Shown: positions 35,440-46,996, counted from the first letter of the stretch. The stretch is 64,000 nt of DNA from Aphrophora alni (GCA_963513935.1 OY740769.1:102403762-102467761); one strand, 5' to 3'. Numbers and translations: made by a program. The notes: generated from the sequence alone by a model not told the origin.

Positions 35440-36960
35440 ATAATTCTCCAAGGCACCACAAGTCTCCTCCAGCATAAGTTTGACTATCACTTCTCTTCAA
35501 GTTCTTCCAGCCAACTTCGACTGCCAGTCCACCGTATTTCTAGGTCATCTTTGCTACTTTCTCTGACTTTTGACGATTCCATTCAATTACCATTATTATA
35601 ATTTCTGTCATTTTTCTTCAACGTACAGCTTAACTATTCTAGTTTCTTTCGTTTGTTTAATTTGAAATGGCTTGGATAAAGTTCCTACTGATGCTGATTT
35701 AAAATTACTCTTATACCTTATAACTTTATACCTAATTTAGATAAATTTGCTGTTTTGCTCAACTCCTTCCAAGTCTCACAGAATACGTCATACATAAAGA
35801 CAGAATTACATATGTCTAGAAAAGTTTCAGATTTACTATTAAGATCATTTTCTTTATCTTAAAAGGTTTTAAAACATGTTAATCACTTCTTTATCTCTAT
35901 CTCTAAGACTGGACACTATGTTCTCCAAATAACAAATTCCTTTAATTAGCTCAAATCTTTTCCCTTGTTAGGATTGGTTCCTTTAAACTGCCTGGGTTCT
36001 TTAACTAAACTAAATAAATCAAAAGTTTAGTTATGAATTAATGGTTCGTTATTATTTAATTCAACTTGACTATTTATCTTAGTTCTCTTATATACTAATT
36101 ACAAATATCTTAATCTTCTTAATTATTAAGAATCCAGAATGACTAATTGATGTGACTTACAGATTTTATTCTACGTTATAGTTTATAATGACTTGTGTCT
36201 GAAATAGTTACAAGTTTCTTAATACACAAAGTTTGCTCATTCTGATTGCATTCTTGTGGATGCTCGTCCAAAGTCTCAATACTCATAGGAAGCTATTACT
36301 TGCCAAATCCGTCTGGTTATCTTCAAGAATTATTATCCCAAGAAGCACTTACTCGCCACGTCCGTCAGGCTATCTTCAAGAATTCTGCAACACCTTCCCT
36401 TGATCTTGGCCCACTAATTAAGTTTCCTTCCACCCAAGGGTTTTTATATCTTTGTAGCATCAATACGTCTACCGTGCTTGCAAGGTAAGCAATTTTATCA
36501 TTTTCCCAGGTCTTTCACAATAATTGTCGTCATTCTGGCTTCTTAAAAAGAACTTAGACTATAATTCCTAACACCCTTCTATAAATAATGCTTACTCAGA
36601 TGTGTTTTTTTTCTGAGCTCTTTTAGTTTTGATATATTAGTCTTTAAGCACACTCTACAGATTTTCTCTTTACATCGTGGTATCGTTGAGATACAAGGTA
36701 AATGTCGTCGGACGATCATATTTCCTTCTTCTGTCACTAGCTACAGTATGTTTCATCAGATGGTCAACTCACCATTGTGAAGAGAAACGATGCGAGTATG
36801 AATAGTAGGCGAACACTAATTTTACCTGGAAAAGAGCTTGACAATTTACTAAAATATCTTCAACAAATCACTCCAAATGTTCATAAATCTCCTTCATGAT
36901 GTTTATGATTTTTCCTAGCATTTTCTTATGGAATACTTCACATAACTTCCTGTTTACAAT
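35440..36960 (+). other. Pyrimidine-rich region of unknown origin
   Basis: The plus strand is rich in C and T (CTTCTCTTCAAGTTCTTCCA, CTTCCTTCTTCTGTCACT and similar) over about 1.5 kb, unlike the A- and T-balanced flanks. It includes an 80-codon ORF (36246-36488) with an internal duplication: two related segments near 36297-36335 and 36348-36384 both contain a CGTCNGGNTATCTTCAAGAA-type block. No LTR, protease or polymerase motif was recognised. It may be the antisense strand of an eroded retroelement or an unknown transcript. Confidence 0.35.
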
Positions 36961-37744
36961 CCCTAAAATTTTCAAAAAATCAAAAAATCTTCATACATGT
37001 GGCAATTTTGGAGATTGTTAAATAATTATAATTTATAAGGTATTACGTTTTATAATCTGTAACAAATTGTATATAAAATAGAAGAGGGGGTGGACACCTA
37101 ATTGCATTTTGTTATCCAAAAATAAATTTCCTATAACAACATATATAAATTTAACAAAAACTACAAATAAAGGGAAATAGAGAATATTTGGTGAATTCCT
37201 GATAGAAAATCCTATAAAGAAAATTGTAATAAAGATGTAGACATCGACTAATCTAGACAGAAAATTAAGTTAAATAGCTCTTTTTTGTAAGAAACATAGC
37301 AAGAGTTTAAAAAAATCTTTCGTTTGATTTTTAATTACCTACAAAAAATAAAATCCAAGTTAAAATGTTATTTTGAGGAAAGCTAATCAGTGAATTTAAT
37401 GAAAACAAATAAAATAGTGGAAACAATAAATAAATATGGATATAAAGTTTTCCCTTTATTTCAGAGAAAACTCTATTAAAATAATCATGTCACAAATAAT
37501 GTATTCAATAAATATTTTATATAAAAATATGATCCACATAATTTAAGAAGGAATAATTATTATATATTTTTCACCAAAGTTTTATTAAAATTTTAAGATA
37601 GAAAAAGATTTTTGTCAAATCTATAGTATATAAAATAATTCAAAATAAATCCTATTTCAGAAGAGAGAGGATTAAAGTGTTTTATTTTGAACAGGCTCTT
37701 CCGGGATTTAGGGATCCTCTCTCAGCTACGGACGTTCATCTCCT
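36961..37744. other. AT-rich DNA, no gene seen
   Basis: No ORF. The last 50 bases before the 122-bp array (GGCTCTTCCGGGATTTAGGG) are GC-richer. Confidence 0.4.
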
Positions 37745-38245
37745 GTTTGTACAGTTGTGAAGTGTGATCAGCATTCTGTGTGGGTTGACATTGGTTTAGG
37801 AAACACAATAATGATTACCAGACAGAGTATATTCTACCCGGCACGTGTGTGTATGCATCACTCCGTGTTTGTACAGTTGTGAAGTGTGATCAGCATTCTG
37901 TGTGGGTTGACATTGGTTTAGGAAACACAATAATGATTACCAGACAGAGTATATTCTACCCGGCACGTGTGTGTATGCATCACTCCGTGTTTGTACAGTT
38001 GTGAAGTGTGATCAGCATTCTGTGTGGGTTGACATTGGTTTAGGAAACACAATAATGATTACCAGACAGAGTATATTCTACCCGGCACGTGTTTGTATGC
38101 ATCACTCCGTGTTTGTACAGTTGTGAAGTGTGATCAGCATTCTGTGTGGGTTGACATTGGTTTAGGAAACACAATAATGATTACCAGACAGAGTATATTC
38201 TACCCGGCACGTGTGTGTATGCATCACTCCGTGTTTGATACAAAT
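37745..38245 (+). repeat. 122-bp tandem array, four almost identical units
   Basis: Units start GTTTGTACAGTTGTGAAGTG at 37745, 37867, 37989 and 38111; a truncated fifth starts at 38233. I noticed only one difference among the full units (GTGTTTGTATG for GTGTGTGTATG in the third). Such identity implies very recent amplification. The unit also contains GTGTGATCAGCATTCTGTG and GGAAACACAATAATGATTAC. The 61-codon ORF at its end (38093-38278) simply crosses the last units, and 122 is not a multiple of three. Confidence 0.95.
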
Positions 38246-38339
38246 TTGATAACGGAATCCATTCAGAAATTTATGTAACACTAAACATATACTTCAATAA
38301 TAATAATGATTTTGTTTTTATACATTTATGCAGTACTGC

Positions 38340-38680
38340 AAATGTTTCACGATGAATCCAAAAACATCGTTGATATACCCGTTTTGATCTCCACTGAATG
38401 TAAAAGATTTTTTAAGAAGTCATATTCAACTTTCTACTGGTCTTATTTCGCGTTTCAGTCTAAATGAGTATCCATATTTCAATTTTGAGTTTATCTTCAG
38501 GTATTAAATTTTGTTCTATTACTCAAAAAGCAGATACATATTTTAATACTAAAGATAAAAATTTTGTTATTCTCAAAAACAGCTATAACAATTTTGATCA
38601 AATTTTGTTGAAGTGTAGTTTGTGAGGAAATACACAATGACATACAATTTTTAAAATATTAAAATGGAGAATTGTGACTT
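38340..38680 (+). repeat. Repeat family D, copy 3
   Basis: It includes TCTCAAAAACAGCTATAACA and ATTTTGATCAAATTTTGTTGA, matching 50290 and 63800. Confidence 0.5.
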
Positions 38681-38814
38681 TGAGATGGCAAACAACTCTA
38701 CTTATTTGGATGACATATAACGAAAGACCCCCAAAAAGAATGAATCATTTCCATTTCTTTGCTATCCATTTTTAAGTCTAGAAATCTAAACAGATACACC
38801 AGTAATATATTATA

Positions 38815-38962
38815 CAAACATGTAATTGGGACCGTCGTGAGATATGGCAGTGGATCTTGAACGTTATCATAAGGCGCTGCAACAAATTGGATCCCTGAGA
38901 GAGAAATATGCTGCGTAGATTATACGGACCAGATTGTGAGATGTTTGGCGAATTTGGAAAGA

Positions 38963-39015
<53 letters not shown>

Positions 39016-39240
39016 GAACGTATCTTTTTGATTCTAATAAAGTTAAAGTACCTTAAAGGGGATACACGAGCCCCGCAAAATTTTAACAGGATCTCCAGGG
39101 GCTAAAGACTGAGAAGGGAGGGCGATGTGGCAAGGGATGTACCTGAGTTACTTCACATTAGGTTTTAGAAATGATAGGCCGGAAACTGTGATGGATGGAG
39201 ACAACAAATTGAAGAGGTAAAGTCTCTAATGAATTGAAGA
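38815..39240 (+). pseudogene. LINE reverse-transcriptase C-terminal remnant, interrupted by (TA)n
   Basis: Translation across two frames gives VIGTVVRYGSGS, then ERNMLRRLYGP, corresponding to the IRPVxxYGxExWxL and ERKxLRKIxGP motifs that follow the reverse-transcriptase catalytic core in many insect LINEs. A (TA)n tract at 38967-39012 follows. Beyond it RPETVMDGDNKLKR may represent the GRPRxRW tail. Stops and frameshifts are frequent, so this is an inactive relic. Confidence 0.5.
38967..39012. repeat. (AT)n microsatellite
   Basis: 46 bases of alternating AT inside the LINE remnant. Confidence 0.95.
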
Positions 39241-40194
39241 AGAATCATTTTGTAACGATCCAAATTAAACTTATTACCCATGAACACACAAAAAATAAAG
39301 GATTAGTTTTTAAAAGTATGGACGCCGTCATAAAAGTTCGAATATAAAATTTCACAAGAGAATTAAATGAAAATTTGAGAAGATAAGTCTCAAGCCAATG
39401 TACCCATACCCTAGGAATAAAATGACAGTTTGTGAGTTAATTCTGAAACATTAATTTGAAAACTGAGTCGGGTCATTTTTGCTTTTACAAATTACTCAAG
39501 AATATATTATTGAATTAATTATGATATTTTCAATTTGTGTATAAAAAAATTAATACGCTACTTTTCACGAGATATTATCGAAATCACGTAAAAAATTTAG
39601 AACATTAGTGAACACAAAAAGAAGACGTGATTAGGCCTAGTAGAATAATCAAAAATTTTCGAAAAAATTTGGACGGAAAATTATAAATTTAATTGGAAAG
39701 AAGCAAAGGTAATACACCGGATAAAACTAGTATCTGAGGAATCTTATCTGTAAATCAATATAGAAATAAAGTTGTTATGGCTTCCATTACTAAAAAGTGA
39801 AATAAAAATTTAAAATACACCGGTTAATTCGCCGCAAGGCGTGACTACATGGTCATTCGCTAAATTATTGCGAGAGGAGTTAAAATAAATCATCTTACAA
39901 GTCCAGTTAAATATAAGAAAGGGTTGTTCACACTATACAGCTATTTGTTAACTACCCCATTACGATTGAACACCTTGTTGTTTCGTTGATAATTGTGTAA
40001 CTCAGTTCAACTTGGTGTTTGTGATTTCTTGTGTCAGCGTGTAATTCTGATAACTTGTAGTTTTTTCTGAACAAGTTTGCTAGAGACTTACTTATTTTCA
40101 CAGTTCACGCCTAATTTTCCTCCAGTGTTCTTTTCTTAGGTTATTAGTTTTAGTTTTATTTTCCAATTTACTTGTTTTGGCAGATGTTGACTTT
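39241..40194. other. AT-rich DNA, no gene seen
   Basis: No ORF or clear repeat. Confidence 0.4.
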
Positions 40195-40320
40195 TACATA
40201 CTTTAAATGTGTTAAATTTTTCACTTGATAACGAAAGTTGATCTATACTCTCGAAACGGAGTGGATTTCTACGTTCACAAATGAAAGATTGTTGATGATA
40301 TTGGCTCTTGTCATATATTT
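40195..40320 (-). repeat. Repeat family E, copy 3 (single arm)
   Basis: On the minus strand GTTTCGAGAGTATAGATCAA is followed by CTTTCGTTATCAAGTGAAAA, matching 32865-32895 and 6640-6675. Confidence 0.6.
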
Positions 40321-41129
40321 TTTATTTCATAAAAATCAAACAGATTGATTTTGAGATATTAGGACGACTTCTATATTTAATGTTCACTTTTTTATATTTT
40401 CCGATTCGGAATTTTCTGTGGTAATGAGATAATACTTTTTTTTGTGTATGTGAGGTTGAGGAAGGTAATACAACTGTTTGTTTATGTGTTTTAAAAATGA
40501 AGATCATTCTATAAGGGTCATCTGTAGAGGCTCTTAAATACGTAAGCAGAAAAACTCTTACTTTCCAATCAAATATTCCATCTGTAATTATATTCAATTC
40601 TTGAAATATTTTGAATTCTTTCTATTCAAGTTCGCTGTGTGAATAAAGCATCTTCTAATATTAAATGACAAGGACGAAATTTGTCAGTGTGTAAAAACTG
40701 GTTAGAGACGAGATATCGCGGCAAGTTTATTGAACCGACAAATTAAATTCAATTTTCTTTCAAAGTTTCTTGTCTGTATTTAACTAAATTAATTATATAT
40801 TTTATCTGAAATAAATATATTTAGTTTCAAACTACCAGTTCGAAGAGTGTTGCATCCAAAAATATTATGGTTAAATGTATGAAATTCCTTGAGACTAAAA
40901 GAGTAAAAGATGTGACTCTTCATGTTTACATTACCTCGAAAATGACTTGCAATCACTTAAGATCATTTTTATAGAAAATTTTATTTAAATTTTATAAATA
41001 CTTATGTCAGAAAATTATGTCGGTAGACTATTGTATTTTAAAATTCGTAGAATTCAGAAAATTATTATAACTGTTGGCTATTTTAAATAAGATTATTCGG
41101 TAATCTGATTAAGGATTTGAATAATCTGT
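40321..41129. other. AT-rich DNA, no gene supported
   Basis: A 91-codon minus-strand ORF (40322-40597) has no signal, domain or splice context that I can recognise. Confidence 0.35.
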
Positions 41130-41345
41130 TTGTATTATATTCTATTATGGAACTGGGTATATACTATGATGGCGCCACTTTTCATATACAATGTAGCATT
41201 TCGTAAGGCCCAAGAAACAAACTTTCGAGTAATACGATTTGATGATATGTTTATATTAGCCTATATTGTATTATGGGACTGGGTAAGTACCATGATAACC
41301 CTATATACCAAATTAGATCAAAATCGGGCTGTAGAATAGCGTAGA
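41130..41345 (+). repeat. Repeat family H, two tandem subunits
   Basis: TGTATTATATTCTATTATGG followed by AACTGGGTATATACTATGAT recurs about 130 bases later as TTGTATTATGGGACTGGGTA, AGTACCATGAT. The end, AGATCAAAATCGGGCTGTAG, resembles 48966 and 49321. The 69-codon ORF spanning it is unsupported. Confidence 0.45.
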
Positions 41346-41365
41346 CAACAGACACACAAACTACA

Positions 41366-41396
41366 CAAAGATAACAGACAGACAGACGGACAGACT
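41366..41396. repeat. GACA short tandem repeat
   Basis: AACAGACAGACAGACGGACAG; a minor microsatellite next to the 40-bp array. Confidence 0.7.
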
Positions 41397-41439
41397 GTAT
41401 TAAGAAACACAACAAACATTTTTTGGGTCTCAACGTATC

Positions 41440-41995
41440 GACTTTTTGATACCACATACCAATCGATACCTCAATATCAATTTATGTTTATACCACATAC
41501 CAATCGATATCTCAATATCGATATTTTGATACCACATACCAATCGATACCCCAATATCGATTTTTTTGATACCACAAACCAATCAATATCTTAATATCGA
41601 TTTTTTTGATACCACAAACCAATCAATACCTCAATATTGATTTTTAATACCACATAGCAATCGATACCTCAATTACGAGCTTTTGACACCACATACCAAT
41701 CGATACCTCAACATCGATTTTTTGATACCACATACCAATTATTGATACCACAATATCGATTTTTGATATTACAGACTAATTGATACCTCAATATCGATTT
41801 TTTTTATACCAAAAACCAATCAATACCTTAATATAGATTTTTTGATACCACAAACCAATCAATACCTCAATATCGGTTTTTTTAATACCACATACCAATC
41901 GATACCTCAACATCGATTTTTTGATACCACATACCAATCGATTTTTGATATCACAGACCAATTGATACCTCAATATCGATTTTTTGAACCGCCAC
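41440..41995 (+). repeat. 40-bp tandem array, about 14 degenerate units
   Basis: The unit is GATACCACATACCAATCGAT followed by ACCTCAATATCGATTTTTT. ACCACA starts at 41451, 41492, 41531, 41571 and 41611, giving spacings of 39-41. Units differ by substitutions and by T-run length, with one shortened unit near 41935. Overlapping ORFs of 60 and 88 codons on both strands are repeat artefacts. Confidence 0.9.
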
Positions 41996-42724
41996 ATAAG
42001 CTTCCTTATACTACGTATATGTGACCATATAAAAAGAAAAAACAGAATAATCAAAGACTATATTATAAGTTGTTATCATTCCAACTAGGGCAAACCTCTT
42101 CCCCCTCCATTCATAAGTGACCTTCATTGACTTTATCTGCCTCGAGGGTCCTTGGTTTAATCCAAATTTATGAACTAGTTTTACGACAAAAGAAATGCTC
42201 TAAGAGACCACAGACATGTATTATCTGATGCAATTTCTCTTCATAAAACCCTCAACTAAATTGTAAAAACACTCGTACAAAGATAGACGTACGACATTTT
42301 AGGTTAAGTCATTCTGGTGTAAACAATGAAGAGAAAGTTACGACTAGTAAACATTTCATTGTCAACAGATTTTTACGTCCGAGACTCAAAAGAATTCTGT
42401 ACATAATAATAAAGTTTCTTTTGAGATTGAGTTATTGAGATTGTTTATTTCGTGGAAATGATTTTAGTTGTGAAACACATGAAAACTCCTTCAGGATGTT
42501 TTAAGGCTACTCCTAGTTCCTTAAAAAAATGAAGGAACATGCTGTTATACATCCACCCACAAAACGAAATACTGCGCAAACAAAAGTACAGAGTCGATAG
42601 TTGTTAGTAAAAAGGAAAAAAAATGTAAAAATGGGGGGGGTTATTCAAATATAACGTAAACTTACTTTCCTTGTGCCATAAACTCATCCATTCCCCTCTC
42701 GTTCATTATCACTTAATGAAAATA
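41996..42724. other. AT-rich DNA, no gene seen
   Basis: No ORF or repeat recognised; a G8 run lies near 42640. Confidence 0.4.
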
Positions 42725-42810
42725 AGATAAAATGAACGCCTCTATCCTTCTACTACTCAAATAGCGCCAGGGCCGGAAAAGAACCAAAAGGAGTTTAAAT
42801 GACAGTGGTC
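42725..42810 (+). repeat. Interspersed repeat family A, copy 4 (partial)
   Basis: TACTACTCAAATAGCGCCAG and GGCCGGAAAAGAACC match copy 1 (TACTTGAGTAGTGTCAGGGC, then CGGAAGAG on its minus strand). Confidence 0.55.
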
Positions 42811-43022
42811 AAGGATCATTTCCATTTTTAAAAAGTAATTTGTTTTACTTAATATAATATATATGAAATCGGTAAAGTCGATTTTGTGAAATTATATCAT
42901 TTAAAGCAACTCCATTGACAATTTCTGGATTAAAAAAATCTAGAATTAATTGGCATTCTTGGCCAAATGGCAACCAATAGTCATTACTAGCTAAATTATA
43001 AAGTTTTTTCCCTCTTGTTTAT

Positions 43023-43384
43023 ATACAGTTTGTTTCAGAAGTGCTGTCGGATATTTTAGGAGATTCTTCCTGGGGTTGATGTAAACACAGAACGACTATT
43101 CGTTTGATTGAAGTAAGCTTAGTTATCTGTCTGTCCGGCATACAAAAAATAATATTTTTGAAATTTTGAAAACAAATTAGATATCAAGTCCAAATTCGTT
43201 ATACATATTTTTTTATGTGACCCTTTATCGACGTACCAAAAACCACGACTTTCTTTTGTTTTTGTTTTTTCGGAAATGTCTACCGTTTAAAATTTTTGAC
43301 GTAGATTATCTCAAAAACCGTTAATTTTATACAAAATTATTAGACACAATGAAGTTTTCCTTGTGAATGGACAAACAAATTGTT

Positions 43385-43450
<66 letters not shown>

Positions 43451-43728
43451 CTGTAACTCAAAACATAATCGAGTTAAACACAACTTCTGGACAATTATCC
43501 ACAATACCCTAATTTAGCATAAAAGGTCACATACAAAATATATATATACCACTTTTGGACTTGATATCTAATTTATTTTCAAAAATATAACTTTTTTTGT
43601 ATAAAACACAAAATGACAGACAGATAGACAACTGAGTTTTTTCCAAACAAAAGCTCGTTCTGTGGTTACTTCAATCCCAGGAACAATCCCCTAAAATATC
43701 CGACAAGTGTTCTGAAACATCCTGTATA
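43023..43728. mobile_element. Foldback / MITE-like element, family F copy 3
   Basis: The ends are TATACAGTTTGTTTCAGAA on the left and TTCTGAAACATCCTGTATA on the right, giving a probable TA target duplication. The arms continue as GTCGGATATTTTAGGAGATT against AATCCCCTAAAATATCCGAC and pair for over 150 bases, including an ACAAAATGACAGACAGATAG-type block. The region near 43285 (CTACCGTTTAAAATTTTTGA, CTCAAAAACCGTTAATTTTA) matches family F copy 1. A (TA)n expansion sits near the centre. No transposase, so it must move in trans if at all. Confidence 0.75.
43389..43447. repeat. (TA)n microsatellite
   Basis: About 58 bases of alternating TA inside the foldback element. Confidence 0.95.
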
Positions 43729-44207
43729 AATATCATTAGGTACTATTAAAAACTTAATCTAGAAATTATAGTAATATGACCAAATTTTCATCTACAGTAC
43801 TACATCAGTTTATCTTGAGGTTTCAATAGGAGATTGTTAGGATTGCGGACGCAGCATCTATTAAATGTTCATAATCTTTACGTACGTGATACGTTGCTGA
43901 TAAATAATTATGGAATGTATCAAACTTGTTAGTCTAAAAACATGTTCCCAATTATAAAGTTTAATTTAATATTTTATCAAGTGTTAATAAAATTCCAACT
44001 TGTAATATGTCTGTATTAATTAATATTTAATAAAACACTTTCAAAACAGCGCCTGGAACTGTTTAAAGAAGGAAATATGTATTAGATTATAAATCATACC
44101 ATGGCAAACGTTGATTTCAATTACAACTAAATTATGTATGCAAGGATATATTGAACACATTGACTTGCATTCTCTTTAGTGCAAGCAGTACTGGTGAAGC
44201 ATATGTG

Positions 44208-44666
44208 TATATGTTACCGGGAACGTGTTAATCAGGCATTGTCTAGGTATTATATAAATTGTCCAATGTTGGCAGGTAATGTATGAAACTAAACATTTGT
44301 CATACTTGGTCTAAGAATTTTATAGAATGCCCGCTCCACTTCAGGCAGAGTTCGGGTTAAGTTTGGATAGGAAGTTTAGTTCAATTACTTCAATAAATAT
44401 TTAATATAAACGAATCCTATTTCCTTCATTTCATAATTAGTATTTATATTGTAAACAAATATTTTGTGAGCAAATCTGTTCATTTAATACTTTGCGTGAA
44501 GAACCGTAAGTATTTTACAAAATGCCTAAACATTATATGCAATGCAAAGGCAAAGTGAGTTAAGATCTAATAAAACTACTTTACTTTATTGCTTGGTCAA
44601 TGTATAAAATGGCTAGGTATTCTATAGAATGCCTGCATTTTATACACTGCCGGTAACATATATATT
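44208..44666. mobile_element. Possible MITE with 65-bp imperfect inverted ends
   Basis: The left end TATATGTTACCGGGAACGTG and the right end GCCGGTAACATATA are complementary. The next blocks also pair: CAGGCATTGTCTAGGTATT on the left with the complement of CTAGGTATTCTATAGAATGC on the right. The interior, including a second TTTTATAGAATGCCCGC, is non-coding. Confidence 0.45.
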
Positions 44667-45309
44667 TATTTATGTATAACTAAAGTAATACTCGTTTCTT
44701 AAATCTTGTAGAAAATTCGTAATATATATGTATAGAAACAGTAATTAATAAAGGTGTAAAACCTACGTTGCATGAAATAAAAATAAATGTTGAAAACTGT
44801 AATACTGCGTTTATAGATTCTACAAAACTACCCGCTGGTGTCCTGTACACGACAAACTTTATTTAATTTTATTTTATAAAACTAAACACAGTTTTAATCA
44901 TCTATAGCAACCATAATTTTACGACTCATAATCAGTTTTAATTGAGCAACATGTTTTTGTTTATTTTGAGGTGTTTACATCACTGTTCAAAACACAGTTA
45001 GTAAGGGGAAAAACCTCAATTTTCACAATAATAAAATTCAAAAAAAATAACGTTTTAATCACTAATTCGTCATCTTAAGTTGTAATCAGCACCCTGCCCA
45101 ATTTTAACACCCATATGAGCGATTTTTTGGTTTTCACCGATAAAACCTAAACTGTAATTTTTAAGAAGATGGGAGCCATTCCGTTGTATTCAGTAACGTC
45201 GATGTAAATTTTTTTAAATAATATTCGTTTAACCTATTTCGAGATAAAAGTAACTTTTAGATTATTTTATTGTGACAACTTTACAGAATTTTTCAGTTAT
45301 AAAGATTTT
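44667..45309. other. AT-rich DNA, no gene seen
   Basis: No ORF or repeat recognised. Confidence 0.4.
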
Positions 45310-45357
45310 TTAACACTCCACTAGGCGCGCGAGTACAGGTGACGCGAGGGGTCGCGC

Positions 45358-45375
45358 GGATTACACTTGTAATCC
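45358..45375. repeat. Subterminal palindrome, left end of piggyBac-type element
   Basis: GGATTACAC/TTGTAATCC. It is probably a transposase-binding site, by analogy with the subterminal repeats of piggyBac. The 45332-45357 spacer is GC-rich (GACGCGAGGGGTCGCGC). Confidence 0.7.
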
Positions 45376-46004
45376 AATTTGATTTAGTTGTTTTGGGCAC
45401 ATTTCTTATACATTTAATCTAACTTTTGGTTTTTATGGTTGTAATGGTACTTTTACACATTTTTACCTCAAAACCAAAATTTATGTTACATTATTGCAGT
45501 CAACAATTTTTTTTGTTCTTAATTGTAACAATTTTGGAGGTGAACTCTTTGTTTTGTACTTATGAACTAAAACAAGTTAAAATAGTAAGTAATTGTTTCT
45601 TAGGAATAGAAATGAAACTCAGAAAAAGGTAATTATTTCATAGAAAATTGATAACAGATGGTTATTTTAATCTAAAATTACATGTTTGTAATAAACCTAA
45701 CACTGAAAGAAAACTTTACTTTGTAAACTTAGTCTGTATTCAAAAATAAGTTATTTTAATTTATAATCTAAAATAAAATTGAAAAGCTTAGGGAAAGATA
45801 TTTTAAAATACTGACTTTACAAAATAGAATTTTAAATTGTGAAAAAAAACATATAGGCCTAGTTAAAAAATCACTGGTCCCCACCGTAACATTGTTTTTT
45901 TGCTAAATCTTATACATAATACTTGTGCAATGAAGTGACCTACAAAAAAGAGTAATCGACACAACTTTCAAAATGATACATACAATATTCAAATACATAA
46001 TACA

Positions 46005-46646
46005 TTATCTTTGTAGGGCATTTCTTCTGCCGTTTTTCAGTGTTCCAGCTAGATATAAAATCCCAATCAAGGCTAGTATATCCCGAGCATCTGTATCGCG
46101 GGCGTCTCTTTCTCTTTGGAACTCAGGTCTTACTTTATCAATGTAAATATTTGTATAGGTAACTATTTTGGAAATGATGTCATCATCAATTATGCACTGA
46201 AGTGCCATTATAGGAGTTTGTGCTTGTTTAGCATTTCCATGTGGCCCTGGACGATGAAAAACTGGTATTATATTGTGTCTGGGTGTGCGTGATGTTCCCG
46301 TTACTTGTGGGTCTAAATACCATCTCGTTTCTCTATCTTGTCCAATGTAAAATTCTGGATTGCTAAAAGGTACCTGGTGTATTTGTTGCGGAGCATTTTG
46401 AGGAACTCGTTGAGGGGCGTTTTGAAGATCTTGGTGTGTAGCTTCTACCATTTCAACCACACCAAGTTCTTCCTCTAGAATTTCTTCTAAACCGATTTCG
46501 TCACTTCTGTTTGTACTATCGAATTCCACTCTATCTTCCTCTGTCTCATCTCTGTCCTCCAATCCCAACAAAATTTCATTGTCGTCCTCTGTTTCTCTTA
46601 GCCACTGTTCTTAGTTAGTGAACTGTTCTTTTTCACTTTTATTCAT
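46005..46646 (-). pseudogene. piggyBac transposase N-terminal fragment
   Basis: The minus strand starts at ATG (46646-46644) with MNKSEKEQFTN, then an in-frame TAA at codon 12 (46613-46611), and continues open to a stop at 46007-46005, about 200 codons in all. An acidic first part (EDRDETEEDRVEFD, EEILEEELGVVE) is followed by the conserved N-terminal domain: PEFYIGQDRETRWYLDP, RTPRHNIIPVF, IDDDIISKIVTYTNIYI and DARDTDARDILALIGILYL. Family members are usually about 550-600 residues. The catalytic Asp residues and the cysteine-rich C-terminus are absent, so the coding region ends at an internal deletion shortly after LKNGRRNA. The nonsense codon and truncation make it inactive. Confidence 0.88.
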
Positions 46647-46794
46647 GTTTCCTAATGTTATTGTCCACTAAACACATGAAACTATGAATACCGTTCCAAA
46701 ACAACACCAAATAACTACTTTTGTATCTTATAAAACAATGAAAAAAATTGAAATATGTTTAAACACGAAAAAACTGTAACGCCAGTGGGCGCGT

Positions 46795-46812
46795 GGATTA
46801 CATCTGTAATCC
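46795..46812. repeat. Extra internal copy of the subterminal palindrome
   Basis: GGATTACATCTGTAATCC is preceded by GCCAGTGGGCGCGT, which resembles the inner part of the terminal repeat in plus orientation. The right end therefore holds a second, inverted end-like module about 200 bases inside the true end. Confidence 0.65.
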
Positions 46813-46978
46813 AGTTAAAACAACGCTCAGGAAATAATTTGTCTAACAACAACAGGCGCACCGACAAGACTGGGGTAGCACTGGCGAGTAAGGGAAGAGG
46901 TGGGGAGAAGGTAGATGACTACTCAAGGTTATACGTGTTGCCAAATGCTGTTTGGGCGAAAAACAAATACAGTAACAT

Positions 46979-46996
46979 GGATTACACCCGTAATCC
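46979..46996. repeat. Subterminal palindrome, right end of piggyBac-type element
   Basis: GGATTACACCCGTAATCC directly adjoins the right terminal inverted repeat with no spacer. Confidence 0.7.

Noticed and set aside
38093..38278. 61-codon ORF
   Set aside because: It crosses the end of the 122-bp array; the unit length shifts the frame in each copy, so no protein repeat is maintained.
41788..42054. 88-codon minus-strand ORF
   Set aside because: It lies within the 40-bp tandem array and encodes only the repeat.
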